Part shown: positions 1 through 10,044 of the stretch, in pieces
How the letters are laid out: each line of letters opens with the position of its first letter
Numbering within the stretch: the first letter of the stretch is position 1
Translations under genes and position numbers: made by a program
Assembly: GCA_021234155.1 (NCBI GenBank)
Contig: JAJEKV010000015.1
Span: forward strand, 12,050,101-12,114,100
Direction of reading: 5' to 3'
Source: Isoetes taiwanensis
Lineage: Eukaryota > Streptophyta > Lycopodiopsida > Isoetales > Isoetaceae
DNA length: 64,000 nucleotides
Notes under the pieces: generated by a model
What the model saw: only the letters and a program-made list of their open reading frames with translations
The model's database searches: none
Told to the model about the DNA's origin: nothing

Positions 1-826
1 AATCAATATCAAAATTTTGCATCAAAATTTATTAAGAAGTATCAAAATTTTGTAACGCATCACAAGTGGCCCCGACGCGTCACAAAATTGTTACGAAATT
101 GTTCCCTCCGTTTCTTGATTCCCGCCAATCTTGCTTGCAGTTCTTGTTTCCCAGTCTCATTTCATTGATATGTGGGCGCTCATCGTGAATCCATCATATG
201 TTTCTATGTTCTTCCGCATGTAGCTTTGATTTCTAAGCAATTCTTAAGCTTGGTTAAGAAATAGTTTTCTCTAACATGTATTCATTGCATATGATTTTAA
301 ACCTCTTCTTTCTTGGCCTGGCAGATCGGTTTTCTTCCTAGGGTTTGAATCATGCCTGGTGCAAACTTTTTCCTTTCGATGGTGGTTGCAGCAGCGTCAT
401 CCCATCCATGAGTGTTGATTATATTGCACAGGATATTGACTATTTGAAGTATAAACTGTAATATACTAAACCTGAAGTCCAGTTAGGGTTCTAGTTTTAG
501 CCGCTGGAATTGGGTATTGCTACTATCATATGCCTAATAAGCAAATGTATCTTTTTTTCTACCTATCGAGTGATGAGAGATGCATTGCTTCAAACTGGAC
601 GCACAATCCTTACCCTCTTTGTGACTGGTCAGTCTTTTTTTGTTAGTTACCAACAAACTGTATGCGTTTCTTGAAATTTTATTGACTGAATTATTTGTTG
701 GCACAGAGGCCAGGATCAACTCTCTGTTTGGGCTCCAGGGGCGGGCAATAGCTGGCAAACAATAGGAGATATGTCTGATCAGTGGGACAGGTTCATATAA
801 CAGTATTGGTCACTTATGTGTTTTTC
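1..826. other. Non-coding sequence with CACTA-like motif at 48-100
   Basis: Bases 48-100 carry TTTTGTAACGCATCACAAGT and GACGCGTCACAAA, matching the subterminal repeats at 3949-4140. A short open stretch around 705-792 (GQDQLSVWAPGAG on the plus strand) may be a captured exon, but I do not recognise it. Nothing else is supported. Confidence 0.4.
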
Positions 827-947
827 GGGTAGAATGCAGTATACAGCCCCCCTCCCCTACGTGGCTGATATCTACCCGTCCATGCTGGAAATGGAGGGCT
901 ACGATGGAGCCACATAGGGGAGGGGGGCTGTATAATGCACTCTTCCC
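827..947. mobile_element. 121-bp foldback MITE
   Basis: The two ends are inverted copies of about 40 bases: the left begins GGGTAGAATGCAGTATACAG and the right, reverse-complemented, begins GGGAAGAGTGCATTATACAG. Both continue into CCCCCCTCCCCTAYGTGGCT. The loop is about 40 bases. No clear target duplication is visible. It lies immediately upstream of the tryptophanyl-tRNA synthetase exon. Confidence 0.7.
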
Positions 948-951
948 GAAC

Positions 952-1105
952 ATGGGAAGTGGCTGCCAAGGATGGCAAATAGATTACAACAAATTCGTTG
1001 TGCAACTTGGATGCAAGAAACTGGATAAAGATCTCATAAACAGAGTTGAGAAAGTTACTGGAATGGCAGCCCATTCCTCTTCCGCGGAATGTTCTTTGCT
1101 CATAG
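952..1105 (+). pseudogene. Exon of cytosolic tryptophanyl-tRNA synthetase, broken
   Basis: Three frames joined across two one-base losses give WEVAAKDGK, then IDYNKFVVQLGCKKLDKDLI and NRVEKVTGMAAH, then FLFRGMFFAHR. This matches the N-terminal region of plant cytosolic tryptophanyl-tRNA synthetase (WEV..KDGKIDY..., LD..L..RV...T, FLRRG.FFAHR), which charges tRNA-Trp in the cytoplasm. The exon ends in a donor-like AG/GTATG at 1105/1106, as expected of a spliced gene. No other synthetase exon was found downstream. The frameshifts near 982 and 1070 make it non-functional. It sits inside the putative CACTA element, so capture of host DNA is the likely origin (inference). Confidence 0.75.
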
Positions 1106-1966
1106 GTATGCATTTTGCGTTCTTGGATTGCATTAATTCAGCTGTCATAATTGTTGGCTCTTAATTATTAGGGACATTGATGACAATATTATGAAAAGGG
1201 AGAGAAGTTTTATCTTTATATTAGCAAGGGTCCATCCTCAGATTCCTTGCATTTGGGCCATTCAGTGACGTTCATGAAAGGTTGCTATTTTAGCAAGCTG
1301 CTTTTGTTTCAACAGAATTTGTAAGAACCAACAACATTATTAGCAATCCATTCCATAAGTGCTTTCCTAACTTGGCTTGGGCTAGATTCAATCTTAGTAG
1401 CAGAGAAGAATTCAAAGAGAGAGAATATGAAAAGTAGAGAGGTTCTTTAAACTTTATTAACTTTGCAATGGTATACATAGCAGTTTGTTGAATATTTCAA
1501 CAAAGCCAAGGGGTTAGGCAGAAACCTTTTCTTGGACAACGAGAATGTTATTGAAATAAAAGTACAATAGAACTGACATTCGGGACAAAGAAGAGAGAAT
1601 CGTTCCAATGTCTCCTTCCAGAATGTTAGCAGAAGTGAGACTGTCCTGTTGGAGTGTCTGAAAAGAGAGTTCAAAATGACGATTGCATTAAGTTCCAAGT
1701 TTTTCTGTTGTGAGCATAGAATAACAAGCCAGCAGGAAGAAAAAAGTCATGGACTTCTTCTAAGCTTCAGAAATAGCTGCATGGAAAAGAATTGCTTTTA
1801 GGGCCTGATACATATTCCTCCAAGACGCTTTTTTCTAAATGCAGCTTGAAGGAACTGAATAATATTCCTCTCTAAGGTCCTACATGCTCTGAAGTCTGGA
1901 TGGGACACATACATGGCAGTGCGCATATCTTACAAACACGTAAGTTCCTTGAACACCTGTAGAGGT
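1106..1966. other. No gene seen
   Basis: Possibly intron and flank of the captured synthetase fragment. AT-rich with short open frames on both strands and no recognisable domain or repeat. Confidence 0.4.
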
Positions 1967-2066
1967 TGAATGATTATGTTCTTTATGTTCCTTATCAATT
2001 AGATGATGAATATGGCAGTTGTTATTCTTTGTGTATGGCTTCCTATGGCTTGTTGATGTTTAAAAA

Positions 2067-3245
2067 GAGGAATAGAATAGAATAGAATAGTTTTTTTAAC
2101 GTCCACGAAGACCAATAGGTCATGGGACCCATACAATGGGCTAGTACAATCATTACTACTAGGATTAAAAAACCCCTGCCTCGAAAGGTTTTCAAGGGAA
2201 AAACCTTTGCAGTAATGATGATACTAGACAAGCTTAGATAATGACTACTGAGGGCTCAGTAATTGCAGACGTTTATCTAGAACCTCAAGTATGTATAATG
2301 CCAAGTCATGCACAGATGGTGCGCTGAGAAGTTGTGGAAGCGTGGAATGGAATGCTAAGGTCGAAAAATGATTCCGGACTATCTCAAAAGCAGGGCAACT
2401 CAGAAGAGTATGGCTTTCATCTTCAATAACACAGAATCGCAACAGGCACATAGTCTCGCTTCTCGCGGCAATTCGCGGCCGCTCCATCTACCCGGTGCCT
2501 CAATCCGTAGCACTGTGGGACCCTCGTGCTTAATTGATGCAATAGCTACAAGCTTGTTCTGGACAATGAAGCAAGCAAATAAGCTTGGGGCCCCGTGCCA
2601 AAGTGGGATTTATGTGTGCATGATAATGACCGGTTTCACTTGGGCCAAAGTAATCTGCGTCCCATATCTTTTGAGAAAAACGACCATTAAGATATTGTTG
2701 CAAAAGCTCGGGATCGGAACCGCAAGCATTAGGCGGTTTCTCACGGTTTACCGCGACCCGGGCAAACCATGTAGTGCAATGCTCTTTCCAACATCGTTTC
2801 AAACGCTGAGGAGATTCAGCCATGGCAAGTGCAAGAACAGGATACCTAACATCGTCCATGTGGTGCACCTTGCAGATATAGTGGAGATGGCGCTTCATGG
2901 CAGAATGTTGAAGAGGCCAAAAACCTGTCTCTTGTAAAAGAATAGCATAGGGCACCATTGTTTTAACTCCAAGGCTGTAAGTGAGAAATGACTTTTGCAC
3001 CCGCTCCAAGCTCTCCCAAGCACTAGCACTAATGGCAGGCCCCCACACTTCAGAACCATACAGTAAAACAGGCTCTACCAAAGCCCGAAACAAGTGGGCT
3101 TTCCGTGGCCAATCATGAATTTCTGCACGAAAACAATTGTTTTGCATTGCATAGAGTGCTCTCTATCCAGCAGCCACCCGCTTGGTAATACACTGTTCCC
3201 AGAGTGTGTTCTTACAGAATTCTACACCAAGATACTTGTAGCTAG
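2067..3245 (-). mobile_element. 5'-truncated LINE (family with pentanucleotide tail), copy A
   Basis: Read on the minus strand, the element starts inside the end of the reverse-transcriptase ORF (SYKYLGVEF, then FRALVEPVLLYGSEVWGPAI, FLTYSLGVKTMVPYAILLQE). It runs through a C-terminal cysteine/histidine motif (CLLRFCVIEDESHTLLSCP) to a 3' UTR shared with two other copies here, containing a GTTTTTCCC..GAAAACC..GGGGCGGGG-like block and GGTCTCCGTGGACGATAAA-like end. It finishes in a pentanucleotide tail (CTATT)n at about 2068-2092. The target has AGAGGA on both sides. The coding part is frameshifted and dead. I cannot assign the clade. Confidence 0.8.
2530..3147 (-). pseudogene. C-terminal fragment of LINE reverse transcriptase ORF (copy A)
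   Basis: A 205-codon open stretch with FRALVEPVLLYGSEVWGPAI and GVKTMVPYAILLQETGFWPL, the region after the reverse-transcriptase thumb in many non-LTR elements. It aligns by eye with copies B (9000-9440) and C (21460-21680), so this is a real family and not chance. It lacks the catalytic YADD region, lost in the 5' truncation. The next frame, 2245-2487 on the same strand, carries the terminal CCHC-like motif after a frame break. It lies within the CACTA-bounded block. Confidence 0.75.
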
Positions 3246-3484
3246 AGGAGAATGTAGTAGTTGTCACCTCTATGTCTTGAGCGAAAATGGTAAGTTGTCA
3301 CACTTTGATTTAATCATTAGATTATGATCTTTATGTTCCTTATCAATTAGATGATGAATATGGCAGCTGTTATTCCTTGTTTATGGCTTGTTGATGTTTA
3401 GAAAGAGGAGAATGTACTATTGGCTGCCTCTATGTCGTGAAAGAAATTGATAAGTCGTCATACTCTGATTTAATCATTAGACTA

Positions 3485-3948
3485 TTTTGACCCAAGAAAG
3501 TGGCTTCTCATGACTTGTTGACGTTTAGAAAGACGTTTTATTTGCTGTTTCTATTCACTTAACTTGGGTATTTACGAGATATTCCAACAGGCATTTACTG
3601 GATCGATAGTGGAGCGCACATATCAGTAATCCAAGCAGCTCTTACGAGCACAATGCATGATGATTTTGATGGAAATGATAAAAGTAACTACTACATAAAC
3701 GTGTTGAAAAATGTTGAGCCATACATTTTGTATACTCTATTTCTATCGTGTAATGAAAATTTTAGTGTATTTTTTACTCCTTTTTGGAGGCTCTCAATTT
3801 TCCTCTCCATTGCCCCTTTTTTTTCTTTCAAATTTAATTGCAATTGACACCTACGACATCGAACTATGGAACTATGGTACAATTAATAATCTTGCACGAC
3901 AAAGTGACGGGTAACAAATGCAAATTCATGTAATATAAAAACAATAAT
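3485..3948. other. No gene recognised; short open stretch 3570-3720
   Basis: The plus strand at 3590-3720 reads IYWIDSGAHISVIQ and MHDDFDGNDKSNYYINVLKN without a match I recognise. It may be another captured exon. AT-rich sequence follows up to the subterminal repeats. Confidence 0.3.
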
Positions 3949-4140
3949 TTGTGACGTGCAACAACTATGATTAAATTTTGTAACATGTCGCAAATATTGT
4001 ACTAGTAACGTGTTACAAATTAATCTTTTGTAACGTGTTACAAATGGTTTTTCGTTGGTAACGCGTCACAAATCACCTTTTGTGACGCAAATAAAAAAAT
4101 GCTAATTAATGTATTTTTCGTTACAAAAAACGTTACAAAC
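3949..4140. repeat. Subterminal palindromic repeats, consensus TTTGTAACGYGTTACAAA
   Basis: About six full or partial copies of TTTGTAACGTGTTACAAA-like sequence lie in 190 bases, for example near 3949, 3976, 4005, 4027, 4058, 4078 and 4117. Variants carry GACG or CGTCAC in place of AACG or CGTTAC. They sit directly inside the putative CACTA right end at 4160, the usual place for subterminal transposase-binding repeats. Confidence 0.75.
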
Positions 4141-4220
4141 TATATTATATTCTATTAGTGGGCAATTTCTGTGACATTACCTTGAGGCTCATTCCTACGT
4201 CTTGGTCCGAGGTACATGAC

Positions 4221-5283
4221 TCAGTCCTCATCTTCCTCTACTGTAGGTGCCCTTGCAGCATTGCTAGGACCTGCCTGGTTCTCGGGTTGCTGAAAGGTGT
4301 TAGGCCATTGAAACGGTTCTTGCAATTGTCTTAGAGTTAAGCTTTGCAAAACAATTTTCTGTTCAAGAAAGAAATCTCTCCACCACATCTGGTCTTCTTC
4401 TAAGAAGTACTTAAAACCTGAGGAAATTCCATTTTCAATGGCTTTCAAGGAACTGGGGTACCTTTTTTCTGCTTAGACTCCTTAGGATTTTTGAGAGGAA
4501 GTTGCTCAGCATGTTCTATGAAACAAGTATCTGGAACAGATTTAAGGAAGTGCAATCCCTCCAGTGGACTCCAGTCCTTAGTTGTGGTGTACTTCTTCCC
4601 CTGTAAGAAGCTTTGTCCATCCTTCAAGTAAAATTTGATGTGATGTTGAAAGGTGAGATCATTCAACTTGTTCACAACTTGTCCTCTATCTGAACGTTGA
4701 GGAAAAACAAACTCTCTAAAATCAGGAGTCTCTTTGAGAAGTTTAACCACTAGAATGGGTGTGTAAGAATCTTTAATGATTCTCACTAAAGTAGGAAGAG
4801 AAAAAACTTTCTTCCTTCTAAGACGCACGGAGAATCTGCTGAACATCTGGTCTATTTGATCGTGAGTGTGGCCTACAAGTAAGAATCCGAGCTTTACTTT
4901 TCTGAAGATCCCTAGCTCTACAAGCATGGCACAATATGCAGTGTCTGATTCTTGTTCTCCCTTGTAGTGTTGTCAAGTTGTAGGTAGAGCACTGGTGGTA
5001 ATTGCTCTTCCTTGCACAGAACCTTGTTAAGAATTGTAATTGTGAGGTTCGGGTCACCATGCAAATTTGGATAAGTCAAAAATACATTGCACTTTAGACT
5101 TCCTTTGAAGACCATAGCTCCTACAAGGTGAACCTTAACAAAACATTCCTCTGGCACATCTTTACGAATGTTCAAGAAATGGGGTAGAGTAGTTTTTTTT
5201 TTATCCATTCCATCAATTACAACAGACATATATTGCAGTGGATGTTCGAGAGCTTTTTTCCTGTGCTTGGCAAGCTTTCTTCT
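4221..5283 (-). pseudogene. C-terminal part of a DUF7869-like gene (host gene split by L1 and hAT)
   Basis: Minus-strand frames joined by two frameshifts give an IDGMDKKKTTLPHF block, then YLQLDNTTRENKNQ, then FLLVGHTHDQIDQMFSRFS, then an acidic tail ending VEEDED. These conserved blocks resemble the DUF7869 family, seen in many eukaryotes and often in repeated copies. The spaced acidic residues (IDGMD, LDNTT, THDQID) suggest an RNase H-like fold as in DDE transposases, but that is inference. Frame breaks lie at about 4920 and 4447. The 5' rest of the gene is at 13854-14824 and 18954-19551. The gap to 13854 is the L1 insertion, shown by an 81-base duplication on both sides. Confidence 0.7.
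5203..5283. repeat. 81-bp target site duplication, left copy
   Basis: Begins ATCCATTCCATCAATTAC and ends CAAGCTTTCTTCT. Matches 13775-13855 with two visible differences (ACAACAGAC versus ACAGCAGAC, GATGTTCG versus GACGTTCG). It encodes the RKLAKHRKKALE...IDGMD segment of the host gene in both copies. Confidence 0.85.
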
Positions 5284-5711
5284 TCTTTTCTTTTTCTTTT
5301 TTTTTTGAGGGTAAGAGTGTGTTTTTTTTTGTTATTAATAATAATAATATAGATACAAAGAGTCCCCACAATGGGACAAATAGGAAGCATTAGGGCTAGT
5401 ATCCAGGATCTCTATGCATCAATGATGTGTGTACTTAGGGAAGTCCTATTTCCACAACAACATAATGGTAGAGTGACCCCACCTAGTTAGTTACTCATAT
5501 TGTTTCCTCCATTATACTCAGATTGTTTCCACCATTAGATCTACCATGAGAGTCTAGGTCCTCGGAGCTCATCCAATGGCATTTAAAGTAGATATAGAAT
5601 CCTTCAATCTTACCAACTCTGTCCAATCCCTTATTGTAACTCATCCCCATCTTCCTATGGTGGGACAATGCCATTAAAGCAACTTCCTTATTGAAAAGAC
5701 TCTTAAGTTTC

Positions 5712-6625
5712 TCAATAGAGATGGATTGCCACCCCAAAAGTGACATCGCAGCGATGTCTCCATATAATCCAGAGAGCCACACTAACCAGGGAAGCATCAA
5801 TACAATCTCTGTCCAAGATCATTACAACGTTCGGCCAACCAAGTTGGTGTATATGTAGTCTCAAAATAGGGCATACCCAATACCAAAATTCAATAATTTT
5901 TGGACAGAAAAAGAGATGTGAAAGAGATTCGCTAGCCTGGCACCTAAGAGGACATTGGTCTGCAGACACAATTCCTCTATGGACCAGATTGGAGAGCTTC
6001 CCATCTAAAAATTTGTATTCTCCTAGAGCATAAGGTTTTCCAGGAGTCTGCTAGGAGGAGCTTAGCCGCTGATCCATTCACTTGAAGCCTAGCCTCTGCT
6101 TTAAGAGGAGAGTCATCACAAAGAGCCCGATAGATACTTGCAACATTGTATGTCTCCTTACCTGCACAAGACCACTTTTCCTCAAGACCATTAGCCCCCG
6201 AGATGAGCTTAACATTATCTAGAATTTTTTGTAGTATCTTTCTATCTCCCTCCCCTGCTCTTTGCACTTTGAGTCTAAATTCCATCCACGAGATCCATCT
6301 ATCATTTTCACAAAGATGCTGCAATTTTAAGATCCCATGGTCTCTCCATTTCTTAAAGATGCGAGGATGAACTAATGCCAAGGGACGGCCATTCTCTTCC
6401 CATACATGAATGTTCCAGAATATACTAGTTTTCCCAGCCTCTTGAGGTACAGCCAAGGGGGCATACTGTTTGCACCTCCCTCCAAGCATGAAGAATATGC
6501 CTCATGACTGGGGAAGTGCCAGGGGCCACCTTAAAGTTACAAAAAGAGGCTCCTAATTCATCCCTAGGGAGAGATGGTTTACCTTGAATCTTGCACAGAT
6601 CAAACCAGTGCTTAACAAATGCCAA
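5712..6625 (-). pseudogene. L1 ORF2 C-terminal region with zf-RVT-like motif
   Basis: Three successive frames (6625-6425, 6489-5977, 5969-5712) continue ORF2 after the stop at 6644. The last contains DQCPLRCQASESLSHLFFCP, the cysteine/histidine pattern of the zf-RVT domain at the end of plant L1 ORF2, followed by W-rich sequence (SVALWIIWRHR). The frame changes near 6630, 6430 and 5975 show decay. Helps define the L1 3' boundary. Confidence 0.75.
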
Positions 6626-6643
6626 AGCAGGAGATGTACCCCC

Positions 6644-8602
6644 TTATAAAACTTGCCAGACAAATCTGGCCGCCAGGGCTTGAGCCTGCGTAAAAGGATC
6701 CTTACATCCTATCCCTCCATCCCTTTTATCTCTATATAGCTCGGACCATGCAACGTTAGCCATACCCCCCCAAATGAACTTTCTAATGATAACCTGTATT
6801 TGATTATATATTCCTTTCTGGGCTACCAACACTGACGAGGAATATATGTGAGAGCTGGCCAGAATAGCATTAGCAACTGTTACTCTTCCTGCTACAGATA
6901 ATCCTTTGGAAGACCATAACCCAACCTTCTTTCTAAGTTTGTCTAAAATAGGAGCCCAAAGACCCTTCATACTATCTGAGACAGAAAGGGGCAAACCCAG
7001 TAGCTTAACTGTTTCTCCTGCAGCTACGACTGGGAAGCCCAATCCATTAGCAGGAGGGTCAATATCCCCCTCTAAAGCCCATAAAACGGTACACTTGGCG
7101 GCATTTAGCCCAATGCCTGATATAACCTCAAAAGCAATCAATATCTCACGAAAGGAATGAAAGCTACCATCGTCATACCTGAGGAACATAAAGGTGTCAT
7201 CCGCATATTGCATGATTGTGAGTTTTTCTGCTTGACTCGGTATAACCAGACCACTGACGCCCCCTTCCAAAACTTTGAGATTAACCATCCTTGTGAGAAG
7301 GTTGGCCATAATTAAAAAAAGGTATGGGGCAAGCGGGCAGCCCTGCCTAATACCCTTTCTGAGATCAAAGAGACCAGAAGGCTCGCCGTTAACCAAGACA
7401 GATGCAGAGGCAAATTTGTTCATTTCCATTGAAATGTCGATAAACTGTTTATTGAATCCCATATGGCTCATCACATCTCGCAGACCATCCCACCTAAGGG
7501 AGTCATAGGCCTTTCTAAAATCCATCTTAATAAGTACACAACTTTGCCGTGTAGATCTGCACCAATGCATTCCTTCTCTAGCCGCTAGGTAGCTGTCCAA
7601 AATATATCTACCTGGCAGAAAAGCTGATTGCTCCCTTCCAATAACCCTGTTTAAGATAGGCTTAAGATGGTTGGTGATGCCTTTCATAATTACCTTATAT
7701 AAGACATTTGTTAGTGCAATGGGACGCCATTCCCCAAGTGATAGAGGTCTAGAAACTTTTGGGACCAAGGTGATGAATCCTGCCGCTAGAGTAGGATGTA
7801 ATGAGCAAGAGGACCAAGCCCCCCAAATAGCCTTCACAAAGTCTGGTCCAAGAGCGTCCCAGAACTCCACAAATAATTCAGGAGGAAAGCCATAAGAGCC
7901 TGGGGACTTACTAGAGGCCAGAGAGCATAGTACTTTAAATATCTCATCTTCGCCCGGCTGACGCAATAAAGTTTGGTTGTCATCCACAGTAATCCTATGT
8001 GTCCAATCAATCTGGGCCAACCAAAGAGAGATTTGGGATTGATGAGAGGATGGGAGATTGTCTGCTTTGAATTGAGCCTGAAAGCTGTCCCAAATAAATG
8101 CCTTGATACCCCCGGGATCAGTAAGTGTAAATTTTTGACAATTATCCTTAATTGAAGTAATATTGTTCTCTGCTAATCTGGCCCCTGCCAATCTAAAGAA
8201 GCACTTAGAATTTTCATGGTATGACTCCGCGTACCACTTTGTTTTGGAATGAACCGCAGCGCCTCTAGCTTCCTCCTCCTCAATAGCTTTGGCTTTTGTT
8301 TCCAGTTCCTCCTCTACGGATTGCTTGTCTCTGTTATGGGAATCTAGTAACAGTTCCTGCTTGACTACCCTTAGAAGGTTATACACGACATTTTTTTCTT
8401 TCTTGAATTTCAAGAACTTATCCTTGCCCCATTTCTTGATCCACATTTTCATAAGGCTAATCTTTTTAACCCACGCCTTCATGGAAGGGAGGTCTTCCGT
8501 ATTATTTAGAGAAGCCAAGAAAGTCCTAAAGGGTCTGCAAAATGCCTCCTTCCCTAATAGAGAGGTATTAAACTTGAAAGGCACATTCCCTCCTCTTCTT
8601 TT
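6644..8602 (-). CDS. L1 ORF2, reverse transcriptase domain (3' half)
   Basis: About 652 codons are open from the LINE B junction. The reverse-transcriptase blocks appear in order: FITLVPKVSRPLSLGEWRPI, ALTNVLYKVI, FLPGRYILDS, LIKMDFRKAYDSLRW, LRKGIRQGCPLAPYLFLIMA and the catalytic MQYADDTFMF. Then follow thumb-like sequences up to ARFVWQVL. The enzyme copies the L1 RNA at the nicked target. The frame continues upstream through 8776, but codons above 8602 belong to LINE B read backwards. A stop at 6644 and later frame changes end it; the C-terminal region continues in other frames. Confidence 0.9.
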   Translation of the reverse strand, partial: KRRGGNVPFKFNTSLLGKEAFCRPFRTFLASLNNTEDLPSMKAWVKKISLMKMWIKKWGKDKFLKFKKEKNVVYNLLRVVKQELLLDSHNRDKQSVEEELETKAKAIEEEEARGAAVHSKTKWYAESYHENSKCFFRLAGARLAENNITSIKDNCQKFTLTDPGGIKAFIWDSFQAQFKADNLPSSHQSQISLWLAQIDWTHRITVDDNQTLLRQPGEDEIFKVLCSLASSKSPGSYGFPPELFVEFWDALGPDFVKAIWGAWSSCSLHPTLAAGFITLVPKVSRPLSLGEWRPIALTNVLYKVIMKGITNHLKPILNRVIGREQSAFLPGRYILDSYLAAREGMHWCRSTRQSCVLIKMDFRKAYDSLRWDGLRDVMSHMGFNKQFIDISMEMNKFASASVLVNGEPSGLFDLRKGIRQGCPLAPYLFLIMANLLTRMVNLKVLEGGVSGLVIPSQAEKLTIMQYADDTFMFLRYDDGSFHSFREILIAFEVISGIGLNAAKCTVLWALEGDIDPPANGLGFPVVAAGETVKLLGLPLSVSDSMKGLWAPILDKLRKKVGLWSSKGLSVAGRVTVANAILASSHIYSSSVLVAQKGIYNQIQVIIRKFIWGGMANVAWSELYRDKRDGGIGCKDPFTQAQALAARFVWQVL

Positions 8603-10037
8603 GATGCACCACATAATCCGGCAACTCATATATGCTGATGATGTTGACCTGCTCGCATATACCCCAGAGGACATGCAACGCCACCTGGATGCTTTGGACA
8701 CTTTCTGCCAATTCACTGCCAAGACAAGGGTGCTGCTGGTCCCATCATCCCGGCACCCACGCCTTCCCTCATTCACTTACCAGGGGCAGGTAGTGGAGGT
8801 GGCTCAGTCTTATAAGTATTTGGGCATTGAGTTTTCTACTACCACACACTGGGATGCATCCATCGATTCTGGGTCACCGCAGGCGGAAAGCCCCAGATGC
8901 AATACAAAACAACAAATACAAGGCGTAGTCAGATGCATGGGGTCACCAGGCACACTTGTTCGGGGCCTTGGTTGAACCGTCCTCCTCTATGGGGCGTAAG
9001 TGTGGGGGGGCGGTGATATCCCTCACCACTTGGAACGATCTAGAGCAGTACGTAAGACCTTCTTGGCCCGCACCGGGAGTGAAATCCATGGTCCCATATC
9101 AGATCTTGCTCCGAGACAGGCTTCCTTCCATTACAGAGGGTCTGCTACTGAACGCCACCTTATTTACTTCCGTAAGGTGGTGGCTATGGATGAAGCCCGG
9201 CCCCAACCTTGCTTTGGCAAAGGGCGATGGGCCCGGCGACTCAAAGCCTCTTTGGAAAGACAAGCAAGCCCGGTGGTTCTCGCTATGGAATGTGCGAGGC
9301 ACACGATGATGTGGACGTGCATACACCGAAGGAACGCTACCGCCTTGAAGCAAGATTTCTTGATGCTTGCTTCATGGCCAAGCTTTGGGATCACAGAGGC
9401 CCCGTCACATGTCAAGGTGGCAAATTATCGACAAAGCGGTTAATCCCATGCTCACGAGGGCCCACACCACTATCTGCGCACCCATCTACCCATGAAAAAG
9501 CGTAGGGTGATTGCTTCCATTCGCCGCAGTGCACACCACCTCCGCATTGAGACAGGGAGATGGATTCGGGGCCGCCGCGTGAGGGACAGAGTCTATCGGT
9601 CTTTGCCAACGGGGCACCATTGAGGATGAAAGTCACGCCCTCCGGGCTCGTCCGGCTGCATACCCGGCATATCCGGGCTCGGTATGCTCGGGTTCGTTGT
9701 GCCCCATCAGGCCTTGCATGAGCTACTGAGCACGGCCTCTGTAGGCTTGTTGGGATCGTACCTCCGGGAGGTAATGGATACGCGGACTCAGTTATGCCAT
9801 CCTGTCCGACATTAACCTCAGCTGTACTTGTGATTATGTATATAACTGTGCAGTATGTCAGCATCCTTATTGCTACTAAGGTTTTTCCCCCGAAAACCCT
9901 TCGGGGCGGGGGTTTTTTAATCCTGGTAGTAATACACCTGCTGTTCTCTCTTTGTACTTGGGTCCCATAGGCCAGTTGGTCTCCGTGGACGATAAAATCA
10001 TATTCTATTCTATTCTATTCTATTCTATTCTATTCTA
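8603..10037 (+). mobile_element. 5'-truncated LINE, copy B, nested in the L1
   Basis: Plus-strand element opposite to its host. It starts at the catalytic block (QLIYADDVDLLAYTPEDMQR), passes SYKYLGIEF, LVEPSSSMGRKCGGAVISL and GVKSMVPYQILLRD-like sequence in several frames, then the family 3' UTR (about 9880-9995). It ends in a (TATTC)n tail at about 10002-10040. TTCTTTT flanks it at 8596-8602 and 10038-10044, a likely 7-bp target duplication, partly blurred by the tail. Its removal restores the L1 ORF2 frame exactly. Coding sequence is frameshifted several times. Confidence 0.85.
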
Positions 10038-10044
10038 TTCTTTT

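Larger units (their letters stand above)
1974..3484. repeat. Tandem duplication of about 170 bases, first copy split by a LINE
   Basis: The block at 1974-2066 (TTATGTTCCTTATCAATTAG...) recurs at about 3325-3408. The block at 3246-3324 (GAGAATGTAG...AATCATTAGATTAT) recurs at about 3409-3484. The order is P, LINE, Q, P', Q'. The LINE therefore entered the first of two tandem PQ units, and P'Q' shows the uninterrupted site. Confidence 0.7.
1..4160. mobile_element. Right part of a CACTA-type (En/Spm) DNA transposon, left end outside the window
   Basis: The plus strand at 4150-4160 reads TTCTATTAGTG, the reverse complement of a terminus starting CACTAATAGAA, the CACTA signature. Just inside lies a cluster of TTTGTAACGYGTTACAAA-like subterminal repeats, and the same motif appears at 48-100, near the window edge. 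CACTA elements typically have such subterminal arrays. No CACTA transposase is seen, so this part is non-autonomous. It carries a tryptophanyl-tRNA synthetase exon, a foldback element and a LINE. The left terminus would lie upstream of base 1, so the element's full size and its 3-bp target duplication cannot be checked. The motif at 48-100 could instead belong to another element. Confidence 0.55.

Noticed and set aside
8289-8602. Plus-strand 228-codon ORF starting at 8289
   Set aside because: Its first third is antisense L1; only the part after 8603 is genuine LINE B.
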